Shown piece after piece: positions 9,125-20,595 of a DNA stretch of 64,000 bases. Source of the DNA: Rhizobium sp. 007 (lineage in GTDB: Bacteria; Pseudomonadota; Alphaproteobacteria; Rhizobiales; Rhizobiaceae); NCBI RefSeq assembly GCF_015353075.1, contig NZ_CP064191.1, forward strand, positions 62,001-126,000, written 5' to 3'. Position 1 is the first letter of the stretch, and each line of letters starts with the position of its first letter. The position numbers and the translations under genes were made by a program. The notes below the pieces were generated by a model, which was given only the letters and a program-made list of their open reading frames with translations, made no database searches and was not told the origin of the DNA.

Positions 9125-9727
9125 GCAACTGGGTTGTGTCTGCCTACGGGCCAACGTCAGGCATATGCCCTGATTGTCGATGCCGGAGTAGAAATCGGCA
9201 CGGCTGGTCGTACCGCAGGCTCCATGGAACGGTTCCTCCTGTTGTGGCGTTCGAACAACGCCACCCTTTAGCACGTCGATGCTGTTAGAGCGGGCCGTTC
9301 ACCTCATCAATTTTTGTGTCTTGGAATTGAGCTATCGACCTGGCTGGTCACTTCGTTGTCTCCAGGCAACAGCGAGAAGATGTCAAAGCATGTGGTGGAC
9401 GGCGGCGATCTGGCCGAACTGCTGGTTCGGTTTGTTAGATACAGGAGAAGACGCGGCTCCTGAATGGTCATCCATATCGAGGTCTACTGTGACTAGCTCT
9501 TGCTTCTTGCCAGGATGCTCGACGGTGTTGCATCGATGCGGCAGTTCCACTCGACGGGCCTTACCTCGGCAGGTTCCCCTCGCGGCTTTCCAATGCGTCA
9601 TGGCGCGGGGCCGATGAATGTGATGGAGGCGAGTGCGGAGCGTCTCGTCAATATCATCGCTGAATGGGCGGCGATCAATTTTTGGCAAGCCGGCGTGTAT
9701 CGCTTCGCATTGTCCGATGTACGACAG
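9125..9727. other. Region without a recognisable gene, upstream of the NifA-type promoter
   Basis: About 600 bp of open but unconvincing short frames on both strands. No family signature was seen. It ends at the NifA-type enhancer motif. Confidence 0.3.
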
Positions 9728-9743
9728 TGTCGGACCTGCAACA
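9728..9743 (+). promoter_or_regulatory. Candidate NifA upstream activator sequence
   Basis: TGT-CGGACCTGCA-ACA matches the NifA consensus TGT-N10-ACA exactly. It lies 46 bp upstream of a -24/-12 promoter, closer than the usual 80-150 bp but in the right order. The motif is short, so it counts only with the promoter next to it. Confidence 0.5.
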
Positions 9744-9788
9744 TAACCGGTTCGATTGATTACGTTGTATCAAAAGGAGTTTTTGCTT

Positions 9789-9803
9789 TGGCACGCACAT
9801 TGC
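9789..9803 (+). promoter_or_regulatory. Sigma-54 (-24/-12) promoter upstream of the M16 peptidase-groESL cluster
   Basis: TGGCACGCACATTGC matches TGGCACG-N4-TTGC completely, with GG and GC ten bases apart. Transcription would begin near 9815 and read toward the M16 peptidase gene at 10099. In between is a 12-codon ORF, 9922-9960 (MQKNEEAVLAKE), with a good AAGGA eight bases upstream; its frame continues past the TAG into the peptidase frame. Confidence 0.65.
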
Positions 9804-10098
9804 GACGAGTCGTTCGCAGATGCGTCAAGGACCAACGATAGTCGCGTGGAGATGTCGAAATGTCAGCAAAGCTCATTCTACCGGTGCCCGCATCCGGTCA
9901 TCCTACAGAAGGACATTCCAGATGCAGAAGAATGAAGAGGCCGTACTCGCCAAGGAATAGTCGAGCCGAGGCTTCACAGGCGCTTTTGCTGCGCTTGCCT
10001 TCGCGCGAATGCAAACTCTACACTCGCTCCAACCCGACGAGTTCCTGGATGTCCGCAAAGGGCGCACTGTCACAGCACCTGCGGGAGGGCGTCGGTCG

Positions 10099-11478
10099 AT
10101 GACGCATGCCGGAATAGTTTCGCGTACTCGTGCATTTGCCCTGAGCATGGTCGCGCTGCACCCTCTGATGACCGGGGAAGCGGCGGCCGTCGAAGCTTCG
10201 CGAGCCGAATCCGAGATCGGAAATTTTGTGCTGAGCAACGGCATGGAGGTGGTCGTCATACCCGATCACCGGGCGCCGATCGTCACGCAAATGGTCTGGT
10301 ACAAGGTCGGCAACGCCGATGAGGTACCCGGCAAATCCGGCATCGCTCATTTCCTGGAGCATCTGATGTTCAAGGGCACGACGAAGCACCAGGCCGGCGA
10401 GTTTAGCGCAAAGATCGCGGAGATAGGCGGCGAGGAGAACGCCTTCACTTCGTCCGACTACACTGCCTATTTCCAGACGGTCACGCCGGGCGCACTCTTG
10501 ACGATGATGGAATTTGAAGCTGACCGGATGCGCCATCTCGTGATCGTGCCGGAGCGCGATGTCATTCTCGAGGAGCGGCGCTTGAGGGTCGAAGGCAATC
10601 CCAAGGCGCTTCTCAACGAGGAGATGCAGGCGACCCTCTATCAAAACCATCCTTACCGCATCCCGGTGATAGGCTGGATGCAGGAGATAGAACGGCTCAA
10701 TCGCGGGGACGCCATGGCGTTCTACGATCGCTACTATGCCCCGAACAACGCCATACTGGTAATAGCAGGCCATGTGGACGTCGCTAGGGTGGGCAAGATG
10801 GCGGAGGAGACCTACGGGCGTGTACCGCGCGGTCGGGAGCTGCCGCCTCGGGTGCGGCCGCAGGAGCCGGAGCAGAACACCAAACGGACGGTCGTGCTCA
10901 CCGACCCGCGCGTGACCATGCCGAGCTTCCAGGAGTCCTTGGTGGTGCCTTCCTACAGAACGGCCGAGCCGGGCGAAGCCGAATCCCTGGATCTTCTGTC
11001 GGAAATACTCGGCGGAGGAACGCGCAGCCGCTTCTACCAGGAATTGGTGGTGAAACGGGGAATAGCCTCTTCTGCCAGCGCCGATTTTGAGGGAATGTCA
11101 CTCGATGCGACGAGCTTCACAATTTACGGCTCGCCGCGGGGCGAGGCGAAGATCGATGCGGTGGAAGACGCGATCGAAGCTGAAATTCGGAAAATCATCA
11201 GGGCTGGAGTCACGGAGGTCGAACTCGAGAAGGCCAAGAATCGCCTCGTGCGCTCGATGATCTTCGCACGCGACAGCCAGGCGGAAATGGCCCAGATCTT
11301 CGGGGCGGCGCTCGCCACCGGCAGTACTGCGGAGGATGTGCAGAAATGGCCGGAGAGGGTCCGCGGGGTAACGGCGGCTGAGGTTCAGGCGGTTGCCAGG
11401 AAATATCTTAATCCGGACCGATCGGTGGTGGGGTATCTGCTGCCGCGAGAAAACGCATCCTCAGGAGATAGGCGATGA
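10099..11478 (+). CDS. M16-family zinc peptidase (PqqL/processing-peptidase-like), catalytic subunit, exported
   Basis: Start placed at ATG 10099 because GGAGGG precedes it and the N-terminus ([20 protein letters not shown]) then forms a signal peptide; an upstream in-frame ATG at 10009 gives none. The 459-residue protein has the inverted zinc motif HFLEH followed by the downstream glutamate region ([15 protein letters not shown]), as in catalytic M16 peptidases. Its stop overlaps the start of a second M16 gene by 4 bp, the usual arrangement for the two-subunit enzyme. Probably periplasmic. The substrate is unknown. The position behind a -24/-12 promoter suggests expression in bacteroids. Confidence 0.88.
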   Translation: MTHAGIVSRTRAFALSMVALHPLMTGEAAAVEASRAESEIGNFVLSNGMEVVVIPDHRAPIVTQMVWYKVGNADEVPGKSGIAHFLEHLMFKGTTKHQAGEFSAKIAEIGGEENAFTSSDYTAYFQTVTPGALLTMMEFEADRMRHLVIVPERDVILEERRLRVEGNPKALLNEEMQATLYQNHPYRIPVIGWMQEIERLNRGDAMAFYDRYYAPNNAILVIAGHVDVARVGKMAEETYGRVPRGRELPPRVRPQEPEQNTKRTVVLTDPRVTMPSFQESLVVPSYRTAEPGEAESLDLLSEILGGGTRSRFYQELVVKRGIASSASADFEGMSLDATSFTIYGSPRGEAKIDAVEDAIEAEIRKIIRAGVTEVELEKAKNRLVRSMIFARDSQAEMAQIFGAALATGSTAEDVQKWPERVRGVTAAEVQAVARKYLNPDRSVVGYLLPRENASSGDRR

Positions 11479-12821
11479 CGACGTTAAATGGACTGCCGTG
11501 CGAGGCGGTTAAGCGACTGCTGATTGTGCTCCTATTGCTGAGCCTTGCCGCGGCGATGCCGGCTCGGGCGGCCATCGCCATCCAGGAGGTCAAGGCATCG
11601 AGCGGGATCAAAGCCTGGCTGGTTGAAGATTATGCGGTCCCGATCATCACCGTTAGTTTCGCGTTCCGGGGAGGCAGCACGCAGGATCCTTCCGATAAGG
11701 AAGGCGCTATCAATCTCATGAGTAGGTTGTTTGACGAAGGAGCTGGCGACCTTGACAGCAACGCCTTTCAGCAACGGCTGGACGATGCCGGCGCCGAGAT
11801 GCGATTCGACGCGAGGCGTGATGCGGTCTACGGACGCATGCGAGTGCTTGCCAATCAGAAGGATGATGCGTTCGCTCTTCTCCGGCTGGCCATCGAGCAG
11901 CCGCGCTTCGACCAGGCGGCCATGGATCGCGTTCGTGCCCAGATCGTCTCCCGTATCACGGCAAAAGAGAAGGATCCGGAGACGGCCGCACAGATCGCAT
12001 GGATGAAGGCGATCTATGGGGATCATCCGTATTCCCGGCCGTCTAAGGGCACCGTGCAATCCCTCGCCGCCATCACGGCCTCCGATCTGAAGGCGCTTCA
12101 TACGCGACTTTTCGCTCGCGGCAACCTTGCCATCGCCGTAGCGGGCGCAATCGACGTCGGCGCGCTCAAGCGCGATCTGGATCAGATATTCAGCGGCTTG
12201 CCTGCGGAACCCTCCCTTGTGCCGGTCGCGGAAACCGCGCCGAAGCTGGGGCAGGAAATTCGAATCCAGCATGACTTACCTCAGGATCGGCTGCGCCTGG
12301 CCTATCCGGGAATCAGCCGCAAAGACCCGCAATTCTTCGCAGCCTATATGATGAACCACATCCTCGGTGGAGGCGCGTTCACGTCCAGGCTCTGGAACGA
12401 AGTGCGCGAGAAGCGAGGGCTCGCTTACGGCATCGAATCTCGCCTCGAGAACAACGATCATGCCTCGGCACTCGTTATCGGCACGAGGACCCGCCCGGAT
12501 CGCGCCGCAGAGACGCTCTCCCTCATTCTCGCCGAGGTGAGGCGGATGGCGGAGGAGGGCGTCGGCGAGGAGGAGCTCGAAGCGGCGAAGAAAAATGTAA
12601 TCGGCAGGTATGCGATCGACAATCTCGATTCATCCAGCGTGATCGCCGACACTCTGATCGCAATCCAGATGCAAGATCAAGGCATCGACTATATCGAGCG
12701 GCAAAAACAGTTAATCCAGGCCGTAACCGTTGAGAACGTTCGGTCGGCCGCGAGACGGCTTCTCTCCGCCGATCCCGCCGTGATGATCGTCGGACCGCCG
12801 CTCGAGGGCCGGAAAGGATGA
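11475..12821 (+). CDS. M16-family peptidase, non-catalytic partner subunit, exported
   Basis: Begins within the stop of the previous gene (ATGA overlap), so the two are translationally coupled. 448 residues with an N-terminal signal segment ([18 protein letters not shown]). The M16 fold is visible ([28 protein letters not shown], and later [22 protein letters not shown]), but the zinc motif HXXEH is absent at the matching place ([10 protein letters not shown]). This is typical of the partner that shapes the substrate chamber. groES follows after 109 bp. Confidence 0.87.
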   Translation: MTTLNGLPCEAVKRLLIVLLLLSLAAAMPARAAIAIQEVKASSGIKAWLVEDYAVPIITVSFAFRGGSTQDPSDKEGAINLMSRLFDEGAGDLDSNAFQQRLDDAGAEMRFDARRDAVYGRMRVLANQKDDAFALLRLAIEQPRFDQAAMDRVRAQIVSRITAKEKDPETAAQIAWMKAIYGDHPYSRPSKGTVQSLAAITASDLKALHTRLFARGNLAIAVAGAIDVGALKRDLDQIFSGLPAEPSLVPVAETAPKLGQEIRIQHDLPQDRLRLAYPGISRKDPQFFAAYMMNHILGGGAFTSRLWNEVREKRGLAYGIESRLENNDHASALVIGTRTRPDRAAETLSLILAEVRRMAEEGVGEEELEAAKKNVIGRYAIDNLDSSSVIADTLIAIQMQDQGIDYIERQKQLIQAVTVENVRSAARRLLSADPAVMIVGPPLEGRKG

Positions 12822-12930
12822 CGGTTCGCAGGGAAAGCCCGCCCGTTCGGCGGCAGATTTCATGATCTATAACAACCATTCACCGGATCGCTCAAAGATC
12901 CGCACTGTCAGTTGATCGAGGGATTAGACA

Positions 12931-13227
12931 ATGGCAAGCACCAATTTCCGCCCCCTTCACGACCGCGTCGTCGTTCGCCGCGTTGAATCCGAAGAAAAGA
13001 CCAAAGGCGGCATCATCATTCCCGATACCGCTAAGGAAAAGCCGCAGGAAGGCGAAATCGTCGCCGTCGGTTCCGGCGCTCGTGACGAGTCCGGCAAAGT
13101 CGTCGCTCTCGACGTCAAGGCTGGCGACCGCGTTCTGTTTGGCAAGTGGTCCGGCACAGAAGTCAAGATCAACGGCGAAGACCTTCTGATCATGAAGGAA
13201 GCCGACATCATGGGCATCATCGGCTGA
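12931..13227 (+). CDS. groES: Co-chaperonin GroES
   Basis: 98 residues, full length for Gro[32 protein letters not shown] at the start, a mobile loop, and the roof segment, ending [10 protein letters not shown]. It caps the GroEL chamber during folding in the cytoplasm. groEL follows after 54 bp. No CIRCE repeat (the HrcA operator) is visible upstream, unlike many housekeeping groESL operons, which fits a symbiosis-specific copy driven from the upstream -24/-12 promoter or a promoter I cannot see. Confidence 0.97.
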   Translation: MASTNFRPLHDRVVVRRVESEEKTKGGIIIPDTAKEKPQEGEIVAVGSGARDESGKVVALDVKAGDRVLFGKWSGTEVKINGEDLLIMKEADIMGIIG

Positions 13228-13260
13228 TCCAGCCGGTCGCTTTTTACCCGAAATCGCTGA

Positions 13261-14910
<1,650 letters not shown>

Positions 14911-14998
14911 TAAGGCGAACGCCTTAGCACAGCGGGTATGATCCGACAGAGCAGCCGCGTTCGCATTGTGGGTCGCCGTTGATGTGTCGGGGGCGTGT

Positions 14999-15012
14999 TT
15001 GACTTGCATCAA
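14999..15012 (+). promoter_or_regulatory. Anaerobox (FixK/FNR site) upstream of the thioredoxin-TPR gene
   Basis: TTGACTTGCATCAA is a perfect match to TTGAY-N4-RTCAA. If it works at -41.5, transcription starts near 15047, which is after the first possible ATG (15037) and before the chosen one (15103). Confidence 0.75.
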
Positions 15013-15102
15013 GGCTGATTGACCTAATGGGCCGTAATGTCTTCGTTTCTACCCTATGCGCATAAAGTCGCGCAACCTTTGGCAATAGCTTTGGAGAGCA
15101 AT

Positions 15103-16266
15103 ATGGTCTTGTGTATGGAGTCCCCGGCTCCCTCGATTAAAGTGCAGAACTGGCTGCGTGGCGAGCCCCTCACGATCTTCCAGCCCGGCAAGGTGTACAT
15201 CGTCGAATTTTGGGCAACTTGGTGCGGACCATGTGTGTCGGCGATACCCCATCTGGTGCAGCTGCAGGAGAACTACAAGCACAGCGGACTTGAGGTCATC
15301 GGAGTCGCGGCAAGTGAAGTCGCTCCATCGGCCGATGAGGCCCGAACCAAGTTGAACGCGTGGTTGACCGAAAAGTGCTCGAATCTGAACTATCGGATCG
15401 CGTTCGACTCCACAGGCGAAATGATAAAGCTTTGGATGGAACCCAGCTTTTCTGTCGGAATTCCGACCTCGTTCGTGGTCGACCGAGACGGCCACATCGC
15501 CTTTATCGGTGATCCGATGAAACTCGATGACGTTTTGCCGAAAGTGCTTAACGGCAGCTGGCGCACCAGCGATCAAGCGAAAGCCGCTGATACGGAGCGG
15601 ATCGCCGAATGCGAACCGATAGCGCGCAAAGAAGCGTTGAAGAAGCCGATCAATGATAAATTTTGGGCATCGGTGAAGATAGAGGATTGGAAGACGGCAC
15701 TCTCGGCGATCGAAGAGGGCATCGCCTTGATGCCGGACGACATCAATATCCGCGTGCTCCATGCGCAGCTGTTGCTTCACAGAATGCACGATATGCGGGC
15801 CGGCTTGCCCGTCATCCGCCAATTGATTCGCGACGCGATCCAACGAAACTCTGAGCATTGGATGATTATGGCGATAGACCAACTCTTCCATCCGGCGTAT
15901 GACCATTCGCGCTTCCCGTCTGCTGAGCGTCTCGCGATGGGCAAAGAGCTGTCTGAACACATCCTTGCACTTAATCCCCAGCAAGGCGACGTCCCTAAGT
16001 TCCTGTCTTATCGGGCGGTCGCTCGGTACTATTACGAGAGCGGCAACAAACATCGCGCGATCGAGTTGGTCGAGCTGGCACTGAAGTCGCTGGACGGTCC
16101 GGAGCCAGTCCCGGACGAAATGAGACAGGACTTTCTGTCGGATTTGCTGCAGACCTTGGCCAACTACAAGGGTGAGGAGGTTCGCTACGGCGCACTCTGT
16201 GTCGCTCCGCATAACAAGTTCTCGAACGGTGCCACGCCGAGGGTGGAGAAAGAGAAATCGAATTGA
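15103..16266 (+). CDS. Thioredoxin/TlpA-like protein with C-terminal helical repeats
   Basis: Start chosen at ATG 15103: it has GGAGAG just upstream and lies after the transcription start predicted from the anaerobox; ATG 15037 lies before it. 387 residues. The N-terminal third is a thioredoxin fold with the active site EFWATWCGPC and the cis-Pro segment VGIPTSFVVDRDG. The rest is helical and TPR-like (ALSAIEEGIALMPDDINIRV, HRAIELVELALKSL). No signal peptide, so probably cytoplasmic. Likely role: thiol redox work under microaerobic conditions; partner unknown. Confidence 0.8.
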   Translation: MVLCMESPAPSIKVQNWLRGEPLTIFQPGKVYIVEFWATWCGPCVSAIPHLVQLQENYKHSGLEVIGVAASEVAPSADEARTKLNAWLTEKCSNLNYRIAFDSTGEMIKLWMEPSFSVGIPTSFVVDRDGHIAFIGDPMKLDDVLPKVLNGSWRTSDQAKAADTERIAECEPIARKEALKKPINDKFWASVKIEDWKTALSAIEEGIALMPDDINIRVLHAQLLLHRMHDMRAGLPVIRQLIRDAIQRNSEHWMIMAIDQLFHPAYDHSRFPSAERLAMGKELSEHILALNPQQGDVPKFLSYRAVARYYYESGNKHRAIELVELALKSLDGPEPVPDEMRQDFLSDLLQTLANYKGEEVRYGALCVAPHNKFSNGATPRVEKEKSN

Positions 16267-16547
16267 AGATGCGTAAGAAAACCTCTTGAATGACCTTTTA
16301 TTCCGTTTGGACCACCAAAAGCTCGGCGCATCGGCTCCCTCTCCACTTTCGCAAGCATCTCAAAACGACGGCACTAACGGCGGCGCTGCTCACCGCAGCG
16401 TCGGCGAGAAGTGGGCGCAGCAGTATATTAAACCGACGTCAGCATGACTTCCGACGTGGAAGCGGCGCGCGCGAGCTGGTTGACGGACCGCAACGACACA
16501 TTCCGTTAGCGAATGGTCGAAGCCGAAGATGATCGGGAGCGGCAAAC
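16267..16547. other. Intergenic region before the DUF930 gene
   Basis: About 280 bp. An 80-codon frame (16290-16532) exists but lacks a good ribosome site and family-like sequence. Nothing supported. Confidence 0.3.
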
Positions 16548-17258
16548 TTGCTAATGCGAGAGATAAGCGGTCGGCTGGCCCCCAATGCGATTCGGTGGAT
16601 CGTTGCAATCTCGGTGACGCTGCACCTGATGGCCAATTGCGCAGTTGGGCAGCTTCCGGCTAAGAAACCTCTGCCCCCGCCATCAGAGCAAAGCATCACC
16701 GTTGAAATTCTGGCGGAGGCGCAAGCTGAAGTGTCGCGATCCTCCGCTGTTATCGAGGGGAGAAGCACGCCCCTCCCATTGTCTGCGTCGGCTAATGAGG
16801 CACACAAAGAAGCGGGCACGAAGCCGATTGCGTCTGCAGAACCAACCCCAGCAGGGGACACCATGGTGCACGCGAAACAGCTGTTTTCGTCAAAGATATT
16901 GGCGGATCCGCGGAGAAAGGAAGCGCTGTTGGCGCTTAGGCAGCTCGCTAGAGATGATCAAATTATTCAGGTGTGCAACGTCGAGCTCATGGAGCAAGTC
17001 CAAAGGTGGAATTCCGACTACCAGCCGGATTTCGTGGTCGCTTACGCCAAAGCCGACACAAAGCTGTCTGGTCTGACGCTCCAAGCGAATGGCGGAGCAC
17101 TTCGAAGCAAACGACAGTGGTACGATGTCAAGTTCAAATGCGAAGTCACCCCCGATCTGGAACAAGTCGTCGCGTTTGAATTCTCGCTAGGAGCGGAAAT
17201 TCCCGAAAGCGAGTGGAAAAGGCATTCTTTGCCCGTCGGCGACAGCCCATCCGATTAG
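16548..17258 (+). CDS. DUF930-family protein with a membrane-anchored, TonB-like N-terminus
   Basis: 236 residues. An N-terminal hydrophobic segment (WIVAISVTLHLMANCAVG) is followed by a Pro-rich stretch (KKPLPPPSEQ), as in TonB-like proteins. The C-terminal half, from FSSKILADPRRKEALLALRQL through CNVELMEQV, VAYAKADTKLSG and WYDVKFKCEV, matches the rhizobial DUF930 pattern as I remember it. Probably an inner-membrane anchored periplasmic protein of unknown role. It follows the thioredoxin gene in the same direction, 281 bp on. Confidence 0.65.
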   Translation: MLMREISGRLAPNAIRWIVAISVTLHLMANCAVGQLPAKKPLPPPSEQSITVEILAEAQAEVSRSSAVIEGRSTPLPLSASANEAHKEAGTKPIASAEPTPAGDTMVHAKQLFSSKILADPRRKEALLALRQLARDDQIIQVCNVELMEQVQRWNSDYQPDFVVAYAKADTKLSGLTLQANGGALRSKRQWYDVKFKCEVTPDLEQVVAFEFSLGAEIPESEWKRHSLPVGDSPSD

Positions 17259-17468
17259 GACCGAGGGACAGCTCATCCTTGAGGTGCGTCACGGCCCCCA
17301 TTGATGAATGACCTCGGCCGTTGATCGTTTTACATTGTAGTAGCTAGCCACCAAACTCTTCCTGCTGTAGCCATGGCGGCGGCAGCGGGAGAGATTCTGC
17401 CGACCATTCAGCAGTTGGTGCGGGAACAACGGCGACGGCCCTTAGACCGCTGATGTCCGCTCTATACT

Positions 17469-17945
17469 TCACGGCCGGTCCTTGGGGTCGAACTGAACGA
17501 TAGCGATCCAATTGGCAGTGAGTGCCGGTTTATTCTCGTTCTCGATTTCGACCGTAACCTCGCAGGTGGTCACCAGCATGTTGGCGGCGCGAAAGCGGCA
17601 ATCCAAAAGCACGAAGCGGCCACGCACACGGCTGCCGGTCTTGACCGGCGACATGAAGCGGACGCGGTCGAAGCCGTAATTGAGGCCCATGGTCTGTTCG
17701 CGGATCTTCGGCATGCCACTGAAGTTCATTACCGACAGAAGCGAAAGTGTCAGGAAGCCATGGGCGATCGTGCCGCCGAACGGGCTTTCGGCCGCTGCGC
17801 GTTGCGGGTCCACGTGGATGAACTGATGGTCATGGGTCGCATCGGCGAAGAGGTTGATTATCTTTTGATCGACGGTGATCCATTCTGATTTGCCGACTTC
17901 CTGGCCGACCAGCCTCGACACTTCCGCGAGGGAGATTTCATGCAT
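17469..17945 (-). CDS. nodN: NodN, MaoC-like (R)-hydratase family nodulation protein
   Basis: 158 residues with the hot-dog hydratase motif: DATHDHQFIHVDPQRA carries the Asp and His of MaoC enzymes, followed by FGGTIAHGFLTLSLL. Full length for NodN. It lies 83 bp downstream of nodM in the same orientation, the nodM-nodN order known from R. leguminosarum, and is presumably transcribed from the nod box before nodM. NodN contributes to Nod factor production; its exact reaction is not settled. Confidence 0.9.
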   Translation of the reverse strand: MHEISLAEVSRLVGQEVGKSEWITVDQKIINLFADATHDHQFIHVDPQRAAAESPFGGTIAHGFLTLSLLSVMNFSGMPKIREQTMGLNYGFDRVRFMSPVKTGSRVRGRFVLLDCRFRAANMLVTTCEVTVEIENENKPALTANWIAIVQFDPKDRP

Positions 17946-18028
17946 ACGAGCTCACTTGATTCAATTTCTAAATACGAAAGTATTGGCGTTCTCCGATGGA
18001 GGAGCGTCGCTAGCTGAAAGCGTCACAA

Positions 18029-19855
18029 TCATTCGACGGTGACCGATTTGGCGAGATTGCGCGGCTGGTCCACATCTGTGCCCATGAAGACCGCCGCGTG
18101 ATAGGCAAGAAGCTGTAGCGGCAGCGAGAAGATCATCGGCGCGATAATCTCCTCGACACTAGGCAGCACGATGCGGTGCATCGTATCGAGTTTGGATATC
18201 GCAGCTCCCCTCTCATCGGTGATGAGAATGATGCGACCACCCCGGGCGGCCACTTCCTGCATATTCGAGACGGTCTTGTCGAAGAACCGATCATGTGGGG
18301 CGATGACGATGACCGGCATGTTTTCGTCGATCAGCGCGATCGGACCGTGCTTCAATTCACCCGCCGCATAGCCTTCGGCGTGGATATAGGAAATCTCCTT
18401 GAGCTTCAGCGCGCCCTCCATCGCTAAGGGAAAATTCGTGCCGCGGCCGAGATAGAGCACGTCACGGCATTTCGACAGTTCCCGCGAGAGGAGCTCGATC
18501 TTCGGCTGGATGCTGTTCAGCACCTGTCTCATGATGTGCGGCATCTCGGTCAAGCTCTTGACGAGTGCCTGCTCCTCATCGTCGGTGACCGTGCCGCGCC
18601 CCTTGCCTGCGCCGATGGCGAGCGCAGCGAGGACGGCAAGCTGGCAGGTGAATGCCTTGGTAGAGGCAACGCCGATCTCCGGGCCGGCGAGGATCGGGAA
18701 GACGGCATCGGCCTCCCGGGCAATGGTCGATTCGCGGGCATTGATGACGGCGCCGATCTTCAGGCCGTGCTCCTTGCAATACCGGAGCGATGCGAGCGTG
18801 TCGGCGGTCTCACCCGATTGCGAGATGAAGAGCGCCGCCGACTGCGGCGACAGCGGAATTTCGCGATAGCGGAATTCGGAGGCGACGTCGATTTCCACCG
18901 GTAGGCGCGCATAGCGCTCGAACCAATATTTGCCGATCAGGCCCGCCAGATAGGCAGTGCCGCAGGCAGAGATGGCGAGGCTCGCAACCTTCGCAAAATC
19001 GAAACCGTCGGAAACGGGCACCACGCGATTGTCGATGAAGTTGACGTAGTGGCCAAGAGCACGGGCGACGACTTCCGGTTGCTCGTAGATCTCCCTCTCC
19101 ATGAAATGGCGATGATTGCCCTTGTCGACCAGATGGGCGGTAGCCATCGAGATCTGCCGTGGGCGCGTGACGACGTTGCCCTCGCTATCGAAGATTTGCA
19201 CTCCCGTTTTCCCGATAACGGCCCAGTCGCCATCGACTAGATAGGTGATATCATTGGTGAAGGGAGCAAGAGCGATCGCATCGGAGCCCAGGAACATCTC
19301 GCCGTCGCCATGGCCGATCACCAGCGGCGGCCCATTGCGCGCCGCAATGATGGTCGATGGATCATCCTGGAATAGGATGGCAAGCCCGAAAGTGCCCTTG
19401 ACGCGCTTCAGCATAGCATGCATCGCCTCCTGGCACCCCATACCATCCCGCCGGTATTTTGCCAGAAGTTGGGCAACGACCTCGGTGTCGGTGTCGGTCT
19501 GGAATTCCGCCCCTGCCGCCGCCAATTCGTCCTTCAGTTCGGCGAAATTTTCGATGATGCCGTTATGGACGACGGCGACACCGTCGCTAAAGTGCGGGTG
19601 CGCGTTGCATTCTGTCGGTGCCCCATGGGTTGCCCAGCGCGTGTGGGCGATGCCGATGGTGCCACTCAGCGGCTCTTCCTTCAGTCTCGTCTTGAGATTG
19701 ACGAGCTTGCCCTCTGCTCGGCGGCGATGCAAAGCGCCCTCGGTGATGGTCGCAACGCCGGCCGAATCATAGCCGCGATATTCGAGACGCTTTAACGCGT
19801 CGACCAGCCGCTCCGACACTGGCTGTTGCCCAACGATGCCAACAATCCCGCACAT
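18029..19855 (-). CDS. nodM: NodM, glucosamine-fructose-6-phosphate aminotransferase (isomerizing)
   Basis: Start placed at ATG 19855, because the enzyme needs Cys next to Met (MCGIVGIVG) as its glutaminase nucleophile, and ACGGAGACG precedes it; the longer frame to 19960 would bury that Cys and begin inside the nod box. 608 residues: glutaminase domain, then two SIS sugar-isomerase domains ([33 protein letters not shown]), ending in NLAKSVTVE. It makes glucosamine-6-phosphate for the chitin-like Nod factor backbone. The upstream nod box and downstream nodN mark it as the symbiotic copy. Confidence 0.95.
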   Translation of the reverse strand: MCGIVGIVGQQPVSERLVDALKRLEYRGYDSAGVATITEGALHRRRAEGKLVNLKTRLKEEPLSGTIGIAHTRWATHGAPTECNAHPHFSDGVAVVHNGIIENFAELKDELAAAGAEFQTDTDTEVVAQLLAKYRRDGMGCQEAMHAMLKRVKGTFGLAILFQDDPSTIIAARNGPPLVIGHGDGEMFLGSDAIALAPFTNDITYLVDGDWAVIGKTGVQIFDSEGNVVTRPRQISMATAHLVDKGNHRHFMEREIYEQPEVVARALGHYVNFIDNRVVPVSDGFDFAKVASLAISACGTAYLAGLIGKYWFERYARLPVEIDVASEFRYREIPLSPQSAALFISQSGETADTLASLRYCKEHGLKIGAVINARESTIAREADAVFPILAGPEIGVASTKAFTCQLAVLAALAIGAGKGRGTVTDDEEQALVKSLTEMPHIMRQVLNSIQPKIELLSRELSKCRDVLYLGRGTNFPLAMEGALKLKEISYIHAEGYAAGELKHGPIALIDENMPVIVIAPHDRFFDKTVSNMQEVAARGGRIILITDERGAAISKLDTMHRIVLPSVEEIIAPMIFSLPLQLLAYHAAVFMGTDVDQPRNLAKSVTVE

Positions 19856-19953
19856 GTTCGTCTCCGTATTCATCCCGGCAGCCTTAGCCGACGCAGTAAT
19901 CGCGAGGACGGACGCCCGCCCGGCGCGCCTTCCTTCGGATCTCCTAATAGCAT

Positions 19954-20008
19954 TTGGCAAGATTGGTAAAATTGATTGTAGCGATAACTATCATCCACCC
20001 TATGGATA
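19954..20008 (-). promoter_or_regulatory. nod box driving nodM-nodN
   Basis: Reading on the minus strand the region begins ATCCATAGGGTGGATGATAG and ends CAATTTTACCAATCTTGCC, close to the nod box at 63799-63851 and to the consensus. Its downstream end lies about 100 bp before the nodM start. NodD plus flavonoid would activate it. Confidence 0.85.
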
Positions 20009-20015
20009 CATTGAG

Positions 20016-20168
20016 ATGCGTTTGAGGGCCTTGTTCGTGGCGCTCGACCGAACGCGGCACACGGCCGCCCGAAGCACCCACCCCAGTCAGCCGGCCGTGA
20101 GCGCAACGATCGCGCGGCACCGCACCTATTTCGGCGACGAACTGTTTGCAATGCAAGGCCCGAACTAG
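20016..20168 (+). pseudogene. nodD relic divergent from nodM
   Basis: A 50-codon frame beginning at ATG 20016 reads [15 protein letters not shown], then [25 protein letters not shown], clearly the NodD helix-turn-helix (compare [16 protein letters not shown] at 60000-60854). The spacing is shortened, key residues are lost and it stops at 20166. It sits where nodD normally sits relative to a nod box, so it marks an ancestral nodD-nod box-nodM locus. Confidence 0.75.
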
Positions 20169-20595
20169 CCCCGCTAGCTCCCTACCGAGGAATTGAATCC
20201 TCGTTGCTCGGATCGGCCTGGTCCCGAGCGAGGATCTGACTTTGCTGGTAGCACTATCGAAACAATTCGTTGACCCAGTTGTAATAGCTCATCGCAGGAC
20301 TAAGCCCGCCGCCGCGTGACAGCGCCCAATGGGGTTGACTAGAGTGCGTGCGCCGCTGTCAGGGTGCATTTGGCGATCAGAGCGTCGAACCTAACGGAGG
20401 AGACTAGATCAAAAAGCCTGAGGCGCATATCGGTGTATCCGTTTGGCAAATAGGACGCATGAAAACAAATAGTTTTACCGCACTTACCGAATCCTACTAG
20501 GACACAGTCATTCTAACCGGTGCGGAAGTGAATAAGGAGTAGCCGGGCGAAACCGACTATGCGACTGCCCTTGGCGACTGAAACGGAGAAAAAAT
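20169..20595. other. Intergenic region upstream of hisC
   Basis: About 430 bp without a gene. TGGCAAATAGGACGC (20444-20458) has GG and GC ten bases apart, but the rest of the -24/-12 consensus is absent. Nothing supported. Confidence 0.3.

Noticed and set aside
12822..12930. Search for a CIRCE heat-shock element before groES
   Set aside because: No TTAGCACTC-N9-GAGTGCTAA-like inverted repeat is present.
15049..16212. Long minus-strand frame opposite the thioredoxin gene
   Set aside because: Shadow of the real gene; no conserved sequence and no ribosome site.
20444..20458. GG-N10-GC spacing upstream of hisC
   Set aside because: Only the GG and GC fit; the other sigma-54 consensus bases are missing.
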